NCBI GenBank assembly: GCA_046328115.1 | Contig: JAXLXE010000005.1 | Coordinates: forward strand, 1 to 64,000 | Direction of reading: 5' to 3' | Length of the DNA stretch: 64,000 bases | Source: JAXLXE01 sp046328115 | GTDB taxonomy: Bacteria > Chloroflexota > UBA6077 > JACCZL01 | Part shown: positions 9,481 to 18,318 of the stretch, in pieces | How the letters are laid out: the number at the start of each line of letters is the position of its first letter | How positions within the stretch are numbered: position 1 is the stretch's first letter | Made by a program: the position numbers and the translations under genes | Notes under the pieces: generated by a model | Seen by the model: only the letters and a program-made list of their open reading frames with translations | What the model was told of the DNA's origin: nothing | The model's database searches: none

Positions 9481-11826
9481 CATCCACCTAGAGGCTGCCA
9501 GTCTTGCCCTGGCCCAGGGAGCTGAGGGTCACGGCCCAGCCAACGAGCGGTTGCTAAGCCATCAGGTGCTCACGCGCCGAGCACCTGCGTGGCTACGACG
9601 TCGTGGTCAACAGCTACCGCCCCGGATCAGGGAAGACGCGCGCCGCTCTCCTGCACTTGCTTGATCGCGTCAGCTCGGTTGCCGCGCCCGACGCGCTCAT
9701 CGTGGCACCAACCAACGAGCTCGTGCGCCAGCACGTCGATGATGCCAGGAATTTTGCCAGGCTCACAATCTCCCACTCCGGTCGCCAGAACTCATAGCAG
9801 AGCTTCGAGCCGAGGAAGAGCGCACGAGGCGCGTTCGGAGACCAGGTGTGCTGACACAGCTCTGAATGCTTTGCGGCGTGCGTGATCACGCTGCTGGCCC
9901 AATCCTCGCCGTGGGCAACCCAGACATCTTCTACCTGATGCTGCTCTTCCGCTACGGGAGACAGGATCAACGAAACCTGTTCTCACTGCCTCGCCATGCA
10001 ACGGTTTGACTACCTCGTCGTCGACGAGCTCCACATACTACAGCGCCAAGCAGCTCACCGCGTTCCTGTTCTTCTGCTGCTCTCGCGCGCGAATACGGGT
10101 ATTTCGACGGCGAGAACGGGCGGCGAGGATCACTCCTCTGCCACTCCAGATCCTGCGCTTCGGGCCATCCTCACCAGGCTCAGCCTCCCCGGATACGAGA
10201 TGTCGATCCTGCTGCCCAGTCCGGGCGCTTCCAGACTCCACGCCTTTCGCTGCACCCATCGAGCTGCGCGTGTTGCGTAGAGGATCGAAGAGCAGCCTGG
10301 ACGTCCTGGTGCCCAATGAGCGCGAGGCAATCGGGACTCGGCTCGCCAATGGCGACCACGGCGCCGTCATCCGGCTCGGCGCTCTGGCGAGTCCAACCTC
10401 GTCCGCAACGCCTTGCGCAGCGCGGATTCTACGGCCAGATCGGCGTCATCGCCGGCGCACAAACGCGTGACGCCCCGAACCATGGCGCAAGCCCTCTCGC
10501 TCGCCTCACCGACCGTCGATATTGGGTGCAACTTCGGCCATCCCGAGCCGCCGGCGTCGACTTCCTCTACGCCGATGCTCGTTTCGGGGACGAGTTGGCG
10601 CAGCGGCTCGGGCGCGGGGCGAGTGCTCGGACGGACTGTGTCGGACGTGGCGAGCAACGTTACGGTCGTCGTTGATGACTCGCTGTTCGATCACCTGCGC
10701 TCACTGGACCGTCAGACCATCTCCGGGCCAGCCCTTCCCGATCACCTCTCGCAGGCCGAGATGTCCACCACGGCTTGGATCTACCGCTACCTTGAGAGTG
10801 GTGGCGTGGATGAAGTGCTCCTTCCGCTCCACCGCCTGGCCCAGATGACGGCCATGGATGAGCAGGACGATGTCCGTCGCGCCTTCAACGCCGTGCGAGG
10901 CGCTGCGCCGAAGAGCGCCGGGCACCAGCCTTCGATGCCGCGCGTGCTCGAATCCGCCGGTTCGACCGTCTGGAGGCACGGCACCGCGGCACTCCACTGA
11001 CGCGAGAATCGCGAGTCGCGCTCCACTTTGACGATTTTGCCCAGGACTGTTACCCGAACGGGTCACCCGCTCTCCTCGCCCAGGCGCGCGCGTCGTTGCA
11101 GTCTGGCCGAACCACCCGGCTCATGGCGGCGTTCGACTCGTGGTGGCAGAGCTCAGAGGACGACTGGGCGGGGTGCAGTCCGCCCGTTCGCGTTCCGCAA
11201 CGGCACCAGCCACCGATCGCCCTCGTGTGGGACAAGGAGACGCTGTTCAGCGAGTCGAAATCCGCACTTCCACAACGTGCTCCACCTGATTGAAAATTTC
11301 CACCTCGAGTTCTGCACGAGCAAGTCCGAGTGGACAGCGCGTCGTGGCGGCGGCACCGGGCAGGCAGCGGACAGGGATGATCCTGACACGTACGTGGTCA
11401 TACTCCGGGCAGCGACGCGGCGACGCGTGTTTCGGTGCAGTTCGTGCTAGAGTGGAGACCAGCACGGAATGGCGCGCGGCCAACGGTGCCCGCCTTACCG
11501 CGTTCCGTGGTCTGCGCCTGCGGGTAGATGGCGTACCGCTGCCACCCAGCATCGCCCAGCTCCTGTCGAACGTCGATGGTCGGTCTCGCGGTACTAGACG
11601 GTGCAGGCGGCGCCCTCCCCTGGGCGAGCCGCGCCCAGTGTGTGGCGTGTCTGTCGCGAGGCCGGATTCCGCTGGCGGTTGACCGTGCGCAGCGCTGACG
11701 GCCTCGCCAATCAGTTTCTCTTAGTCCTCGGGACACGGATGCCCTCCTCGTCTGCGCGGAGATCTTCGGCGTGCTTGAGGCGGAGCAAAGGCAAGCGGCG
11801 CACGGCGGCGCGCCCGTCATCCTGTA
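9467..11826 (+). pseudogene. cas3: Cas3 helicase (type I-D, no HD domain), frameshifted
   Basis: From ATG 9467 the frames read SHQVLTREHLRGYDVVVNSY, then a Walker A PGSGKTRAALLHLLD, ALIVAPTNELVRQHV, and the Walker B region RFDYLVVDELHYYSAKQLTAF typical of type I-D Cas3. Motif VI-like sequence follows in DELAQRLGRAGRVLGKTVSD. The C-terminal region includes FDDFAQDCYPNGSPALLAQA and FHNVLHLIENFHLEF, ending near TAA 11824-11826. No HD nuclease domain is visible, as expected, because it lies on Cas10d. Many frame changes occur over about 785 codons. Cas3 sits between csc1 and cas6. Confidence 0.75.
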
Positions 11827-11904
11827 AGGCCACCCGGACGCTGCGCTAACCGCGCTGGCAATACCCGGTGCCCGGCCGCCCCCTTCCGCCCGGACCTGTA
11901 CGCT

Positions 11905-12688
11905 ATGGTCCTCCAGCTTGAGCACGACGCCAGCGCCGCCGTCACAACCGAGACCAACGCCCTGGCGCACGCCGCATTCCTGGACCTGATCCGGCACCGA
12001 CCCTGACCCTGTCAGCGTTGATGCATGAAGGATCGCAGCGGCCTTCACCGTAAGCATGGCGCCGTCAGGCTGAGCGGTTCCCGGGCAGCCCCGCTGAGTC
12101 CCCAAGGCTGCGCCTCGCTACTCGGACGCGCGTTTTTGAGCCACTCCGAAGCACCTTTCTGCGTCCTACCCTGCCGCGGATCGGTTGGGGGCGCAGCAGC
12201 AGCATCGGCCGGCTCCTGCTGTCAGGGAGATTCCGATTCGGACGCCCGGCAGCTCCAGCTTCGCGCAGCTCCTTGATACGGCCACTCCCGCCAGCCGCAT
12301 CACCCTCCGCTTCCTCTCTCCTCCCACCGCCTTCAGTCTCGGCCAGCGTGACTGGGGCCGTCCCATGGCCGTCGTTCCCACAGACCTCGTGTTCGACAGC
12401 CTCTGGCGCAAGTGGAACACCTTCTGCCCGCCCCACCTCAAGATGGACCCCGCCGTGCGTACCGCCGCCCAGACCAACGCCGTGCTCACGGACTTCAACG
12501 GCCGCACGGCGGAGATGCCGTATCCAAAGTCCCGTCCGCGGCTTCGTCGGCACCTGCACCTACGACCTCAAAGGCCGCCTGTCCGCAGACGTGCTCCGCG
12601 CGCTCAACACCCTTGCAGACTTCTCCTTCTTCGCCGGCGTCGGCTACAAGACCACCATGGGCATGGGCCAGGTCGGAGAATGTCCTGA
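11905..12688 (+). pseudogene. cas6: Cas6 crRNA endoribonuclease, frameshifted
   Basis: Joining frames from ATG 11905 gives LYAMVLQLEHDASAAVTTET, then ALMHEGSQRPFTVS. A second half follows with ITLRFLSPTAFSLGQRDWGR, VPTDLVFDSLWRKWNTFCPP and GFVGTCTYDLKG, and finally FFAGVGYKTTMGMGQV. The C-terminal glycine-rich loop (GVGYKTTMGMG) is the hallmark of Cas6. The region ends at TGA 12686-12688, overlapping the cas4 ATG (TGATG). Cas6 would process the array transcript within the 37-nt repeat. About four frame changes are present. Confidence 0.75.
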
Positions 12689-13280
12689 TGGCCGAGACTC
12701 CTGACTTCATCCCAATCCTCCTACTCAACGCCCTCGAGTACTGCCCGCGCCGCTACTATGAGCTCGTGCTGGGCGAGATGCTCGTCAACGAGCACGTGCT
12801 GGAAGGCCGCATGCGGCGCGAGCGGGTAGACGAGGGCGTGTCGGCCGCAGCCAGCCCGGGGATCTCGTCCTGCGCCGCGTGCATCTGTTCTCCAATCAGC
12901 TCCGCCTCATCGGATTCGCTGACGTCGTCGAGGAGTCAGGCGATGGGCTCTGCCCCGTCGAATACAAGAAGGGACGCGCGCCGGACGCTGGGTTCCTGAT
13001 CACGTCCAGCTCTGCGCGCAAGCCTCTGCCTGGAAGAGCGCACTGACCAGCACATCCCTCACGGCTTCATCTTCTACTGCTTCGGCTCCCGCCGTCGCGG
13101 ACGCGTAGATCTCACGCCCGAGCTCGGGAACGAACGCGTGGGCTCATTGACCGCGCGTTCCAGATCGCCACCGCGGGCGTGCTCCCGCCGCCCGTCGAGC
13201 AGTCCGCCAGGTGCCGGGATTGCAGCCTGGAGGCCAATGTGTCTGCCCGAGGAGGTTCGAAAGTTGGAGGCAACCCATGA
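12688..13280 (+). pseudogene. cas4: Cas4 nuclease (PD-(D/E)XK), spacer acquisition, frameshifted
   Basis: The ATG at 12688 overlaps the cas6 stop. The N-terminus reads LLNALEYCPRRYYELVLGEM, with the first Fe-S cysteine in EYCPRR. It is followed by NEHVLEGRMRRERVDEG, LRLIGFADVVEESG and the catalytic CPVEYKKG. The C-terminal cysteine cluster reads ARCRDCSLEANV. Cas4 has four cysteines holding a 4Fe-4S cluster and trims prespacers before integration. The stop TGA at 13278-13280 overlaps the cas1 ATG. Three or more frame changes occur in about 195 codons. Confidence 0.75.
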
Positions 13281-14279
13281 GCACGCTCTACCTGACTGAG
13301 CCTCGATCGGTCGTCCGAAAGGAGGCGGACTATCTCGTCGTGCTCATCCCCCAGGAGGGTGACGCCAAGAGCCGCCGCCGTGGAGGTGCCATGATCGGAT
13401 GCGACCGGGTCGTCGTACGGAGATGTCCCCTTACCTCCCCAGCTCTCCACGCGCTCCTGGAATCGCGTATTGAGATCAGTTTCCTCACGTTTCACGGACA
13501 GTTTCGCGGCCGCCTCTCGCCTGATCCATCCAAAAACGCGCTGCTCCGCATCCGCCAGCACCAGGCCCACCACAATCCACAGATGCGCCTGCACCTGGCC
13601 ACGCAGTTCGTGCGCGGCAAACTGCTCAACATGCGCACCTGCTCCTGCGCCAGAACCGCAAGCTGGCAAACCAGGAGGTACAGCGCGGCGCCGATAGACT
13701 CCGTGCTGCTGCCCAGTCAGCCGAGGCAACAGATGCCGTACCGTCCCTGGTTGGGGTGGAGAGTGCCGGCAGCGCGGCATACTTCGGCCTCTTCGCCCGC
13801 CTGCTCCGCCAGGACCTGGGCTTCAGCAAGCGCACCCGCCGTCCACCGACTGACCCAATCAACGCCATGCTCAGCTATGGGTACACCATCCTCGCCAACC
13901 ACTGTGCGCCTCGGCGGCCAATACCGTCGGACTGGATCCCTTCGTAGGCTACTTGCACGTGGCTTGATACGGCCGCCCCGCGCTTGCCCTTGATCTCATG
14001 GAAGAGTTCCGCCCCCTCATCGTTGACTCCACGGTCCTCACCTTGGTGAATAACCGTGAGCTGACGGAGCGAGATTTCGCAGAAGAGCTCGGAACGTTCG
14101 ACTCGAGGCGGACGCCCGCAAGGCCCTCACCCGCCTCGGGCGGCTCAACACGCCCATCCAACATCCAGTCTTCGGCTATCAGGCCACGTATAAGCGGTAC
14201 GGTGGGCTACAGACCAGACTGCTGAGCAAATACGTGACCCGGCGAGCTCCACCGCTACCCGCCGTTCGTGGTGCGCTGA
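13277..14279 (+). pseudogene. cas1: Cas1 integrase, frameshifted
   Basis: The ATG at 13277 follows GTTGGAGG. The frames read MSTLYLTEPRSVVRKEADYL, VPLTSPALHALLESRIEISF, TFHGQFRGRLSPDPSKN and NPQMRLHLATQFVRGKLLN. The catalytic segments follow: VESAGSAAYFGLFARLL, with Glu as metal ligand; DPINAMLSYGYTILANTV; LDPFVGYLHV, with the catalytic His; and LALDLMEEFRPLIVDSTVL, with the acidic ligands. The C-terminus ends ELHRYPPFVVR at TGA 14277-14279. This is a full-length Cas1 of about 333 codons with several frame changes. Confidence 0.8.
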
Positions 14280-14296
14280 AGTGCGCGGTAACCCCC

Positions 14297-14576
14297 ATGG
14301 GCGTAACGCTGTACGTCGTGACGTACGACATCCAGGGCGATCCCGGCGCCGTGCACACGTGCGCAGTCCTCACCGGGTTCGGCCAATGGGTCAGTACAGC
14401 GTGTTTGAGTGTCACCTCAACAGAAGGAGCTCCTGCTCCTCCGCGCCAGGCACAGACCGGCACGTGCCCCGGCCAGCGACAGTCTGCGCGTATACGCGTT
14501 GTGCGAAGCATGCACGCGTCGCGTGGAGAGCATCGGCAGCGCCCAGCCATCCGCCCCGACGGTCTATATCACGTGA
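14297..14576 (+). pseudogene. cas2: Cas2, frameshifted
   Basis: The ATG at 14297 lies 18 bp after cas1. The joined frame reads MGVTLYVVTYDIQGD, then VLTGFGQWVQYSVFECHLN and SLRVYALCEACTRRVESIG, ending VYIT at TGA 14574-14576. It has the beta-strand with catalytic Asp (TYDI), the GxxVQYSVFEC strand and the size of about 92 residues expected of Cas2, the structural partner of Cas1 in spacer integration. Two frame changes are needed. It is the last cas gene before the leader and array. Confidence 0.8.
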
Positions 14577-14869
14577 GCATTCACGGAAGCGCACCCACCG
14601 AACGCTGCCTCACGCACAAGCCGCCTCTTCTTGCCTCAGGCCCCGCGACGGTCCGGCTGTGGCTGCCGGCCGCGGCACGCTCGCGCACGCGGTTGCAGGG
14701 GCTAGCCCTCCCTGGTAGTCGCCACGACGCATCGAGTTGCGATCGCAACCACGCGAAGACCATGCCCATGAGCACCATCCCACAAGGACCGCTCGCAAGC
14801 CACCTCGCCACCCCGGCGGACGCAGGCATCTCCAGTCGAGACGACCGCCCGGCGCGGCCGACGCGAGCG
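14577..14869 (+). promoter_or_regulatory. CRISPR leader region
   Basis: These 293 bp lie between cas2 and the first repeat, on the side expected for the leader because repeats end in ATTGAAAC on the + strand. The stretch is GC-rich rather than AT-rich and has no supported gene. It contains the perfect 14-bp palindrome GTTGCGATCGCAAC at 14736-14749. Leader function is inferred from position only. Confidence 0.5.
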
Positions 14870-17778
14870 GTCCAGATGGTCACCAACCCGAACGAGGGAT
14901 TGAAACACCAGAGACCTGTTGCGCGGGCGCTCGCCGCTCGCGTCCGAATGGTCACCAACCCGAACGAGGAATTGAAACCCACCTGGCGCCGTTTCATTTG
15001 GCGGCCTCGCGAGCGTCCGAATGGTCACCAACCCGAACGAGGATTGAAACATAATCCGTTGTTCTTCGCTCATCTATGCATCCTGGTCCGAATGGTCACC
15101 AACCCGAACGAGGGATTGAAACTGTTCGGCCGCATTCTCGGCGCGCTGCTCTACCTGTGTCCGAATGGTCACCAACCCGAACGAGGGATTGAAACCTGTC
15201 TTTTTGGACCAGGAAGGTCACGCCAGGCAGTCCGAATGGTCACCAACCCGAACGAGGGATTGAAACTTCGATGTTGAACGGGTGGGGAGCCATGCGCGAA
15301 CAGTCCGAATGGTCACCAACCCGAACGAGGACGAAGCCCGGAGCTTGAAGCTGCCGTCCGCCACGGTGTGGCACGTCCGAATGGTCACCAACCCGAACGA
15401 GGGATTGAAACCCTGGCCAAGGCGGGCGCCCGCTCGATCCGTACTGGTCCGAATGGTCACCAACCCGAGGCGGGGATTGAAACCCCCACATCCTGCGGCG
15501 CGCGATGAGATCCTTCGTCTGGTCCGAATGGTCACCAACCCGAACGAGGGGATTGAAGCCCGGCTGCAGTAACCGCAACCAACTCAACGCAGGCGAGTCC
15601 GAATGGTCACCAACCCGAACGGGGATTGAAACTGTCTCCTGGGCGGTGCTACGCCTCAGCACGCATCGAGTCCGAATGGTCACCAACCCGAACGAGGGAT
15701 TGAAGCAGGTCTCCCGTTCTTCGCCCAAGTCGGCGATTGTCGTCCGAATGGTCACCAACCCGAACGAGGGATTGAAACTTCGATGTTGAACGGGTGCCGG
15801 GGAGCCATGCGCGAACAGTCCGAATGGTCACCAACCCGAACGAGGATTGAAACCCGGAGCTTGAAGCTGCCGTCCGCCACGGTGTGGCACGTCCGAATGG
15901 TCACCAACCCGAACGGGGATTGAAACCCTGGCCAAGGCGGGCGCCCACTCGATCCGTACTGGTCCGAATGGTCACCAACCCGAACGAGGGATTGAAACAT
16001 GCGGCGATCTGACGAACCCATGCGGACCTCCACAGTCCGAATGGTCACCAACCCGAACGAGGGATTGAAACCCGACAACGTACGCGACGAACGCGCTCAT
16101 TTCGCGCGGTCGAATGGTCACCAACCCGAACGAGGGATTGAAACATGGACGCCTACCGCCTGGGGTTCGAGGCGGGGCGCGTCCGAATGGTCACCAACCC
16201 GAACGAGGATTGAAACAACTACCCACCACGGCCACGCCACAACACATAGGTCAGGCTGGTCACCAACCCGAACGGGGATTGAAACGATTGCGGCTGTATC
16301 TATTCATGAATTGAATAGAGTCCGAATGGTCACCAACCCGAACGAGGGATTGAAATGTACTCGGACGCCCAGGCGCCGGCGCCTGAGGTCCGAATGGTCA
16401 CCAACCCGAACGAGGGATTGAAACACTAGCAGCGGGCCTCCGCCGACCTACTACGTCCGAATGGTCACCAACCCGAACGAGGGATTGAAACTCAAGGTAT
16501 CGGGGTGGAATCAGCGGGCCGTGTCCGAATGGTCACCAACCCGAACGAGGGATTGAAACGCAGCGTTCCTATGGGCCTCGCGCGCCCGGGGACTGTCGAA
16601 TGGTCACCAACCCGAACGAGGGATTGAAACTGGTGCTGGTGAATCGGACAACCCAGGGTACCAGTCCGAATGGTCACCAACCCGAACGAGGGATTGAAAC
16701 TTGCCTCTGCGCTCGGATGGGGCGCTGCGAGTGCAGGTCCGAATGGTCACCAACCCGAACGAGGGATTGAAACATTGATACGACATGGGCGGATATCAGC
16801 ACTCACGTCGAATGGTCACCAACCCGAACGAGGGATTGAAACCGCTAGCCGGCGCCCGGGTCGGAGGCGTTGACATCGTCGAATGGTCACCAACCCGAAC
16901 GAGGGATTGAAACTCAAGCTGTTTACGGGAGTCGTTGACGATCTCACGTCGAATGGTCACCAACCCGAACGAGGGATTGAAACCCGCCTAACTCCCAGCT
17001 AAACCGTTCCCGCACTCCGTCCGAATGGTCACCAACCCGAACGAGGGATTGAAACTACCGCATGGCGCTCCGCTGCGGCCAACTTGGTGCGTCGAATGGT
17101 CACCAACCCGAACGAAGGGATTGAAACGTATCGCGGCGCGGACATCAAGACAGTTGGATTCTCGTCCGAATGGTCACCAACCCGAACGAGGGATTGAAAC
17201 CTGTATGTCAGCGTCGGATCTGGTGGTCCAGGTGCCGTCGAATGGTCACCAACCCGAACGAGGGATTGAAACAGCGCCCAGTCTCGCCCGGCATCTCATC
17301 CGCCCTGACGTCCGAATGGTCACCAACCCCGAACGAGGGATTGAAACCTGCGCTGAGCAGCCGCCCGGCGTCGTCGATGGTCTGGTCCGAATGGTCACCA
17401 ACCCGAACGAGGATTGAAACGTTTCCGGCGTGTCGTAACCACGGCGGGGGCTAGGTCCGAATGGTCACCAACCCGAACGAGGGATTGAAACCACGGCTCG
17501 TCTGGCAGGGCAAACGGGAGCTTGTGTCCGAATGGTCACCAACCCGAACGAGGGATTGAAACTCGATCACGGCCCCGGGGATCGCCGTGCTGGCCGCGTC
17601 GAATGGTCACCAACCCGAACGAGGATTGAAACACTCGGTTTGTCGAGATCTTCACGATGGGTGGCGCAGGTCGAATGGTCACCAGGCGAACGAGGGATTG
17701 AAACCGTCTGGACTCGCTCGGACGCCATCTATGTTGCACCTGTCCAGGTGGTCACCAACCCGAACGAGGGATTGAAAC
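14870..17778 (+). CRISPR. CRISPR array, about 41 repeats of 37 nt, type I-D
   Basis: The repeat begins GTCCGAATGGTCACCAACCC and ends GAACGAGGGATTGAAAC. About 41 copies were counted with about 40 spacers of 33-38 nt (period about 71-73 bp). ATTGAAAC at the 3' end is typical for type I and III repeats and matches the adjacent I-D genes. Many copies differ by a single base, mostly loss of one G in GAGGGAT or one C in GTCCG; others carry substitutions, for example at 15302 and 15448. The last copy (17742) has GTCCAGGTGG instead of GTCCGAATGG and the first (14870) has GTCCAGATGG. Three consecutive spacers near 15.27-15.45 kb recur near 15.78-15.96 kb. Confidence 0.97.
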
Positions 17779-17784
17779 CAGCGT

Positions 17785-18318
17785 AGGCGGGTCGTCCGCG
17801 CGATCCGGGCTATCCTCCATCAAGTGTGCAAAGGCGTGGAACGTGGCGCTCGTCGTCGGACCTGTGGATACGTGGGCAGGCCTTCGTTTCGTTGAGCTCG
17901 CGCTCAACATCGGCACCGCCCGCACCACCACCTGTGACACCACCCGTCCGTCCTGCCGCGGTTCCTGCCGCGTCCAGGTGCGTCGCGTCCAGCGAGACGT
18001 ACGGATACCCACCCTCCAGCCGTCACTCGCGAAACCGCGCCACCTCCTGGTCCAACCCCTGGCACATCCACAAGACCGGGCTCTTCGAGATCCCCTGCAC
18101 GTACGCCTCTGGCACCACCGCAAATAGCCCCTGCTCGCTCCGCGTGGATCCAGCAGCCTCGGCCAGTCTGAGACACCGCTGCCATCCCGCACCCGCCCCG
18201 CACCCGCGTGCCCCACAGGCGCTCGTGGCGCTCCGCGCCAACGTGCTGCGCCGCCTCAGATGGACGGTAGCCACTCTCAGGAACGAGGGTTGCGACACAT
18301 CGGTAGTCCCGGCGATCG
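17785..18318 (-). pseudogene. IS256-family (mutator-type) transposase remnant
   Basis: On the minus strand, frames joined from about 18.3 kb downward read LFAVVPEAYVQGISKS, then VLWMCQGLDQEVARFRE, GGYPYVSLDATHLDA and GRVVSQVVVRAV. These are in the order seen in IS256-type transposases: the VMQAYV.GIS region, then CAGLDAEVAAFRER, YPYVWLDATY with its catalytic Asp, and GRVVSQAVVVA. The segment between YVQG and ISKS is shorter than in the family, and the C-terminal catalytic part is missing where the array's last repeat begins. It is a degenerate fragment abutting the trailer end of the CRISPR array. Confidence 0.65.

Noticed and set aside
14234..17786. Long frames across the CRISPR array encoding repeated MVTNPNEGLK peptides
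   Set aside because: They are translations of the 37-nt repeat and spacers, occur in several frames and have no start context.
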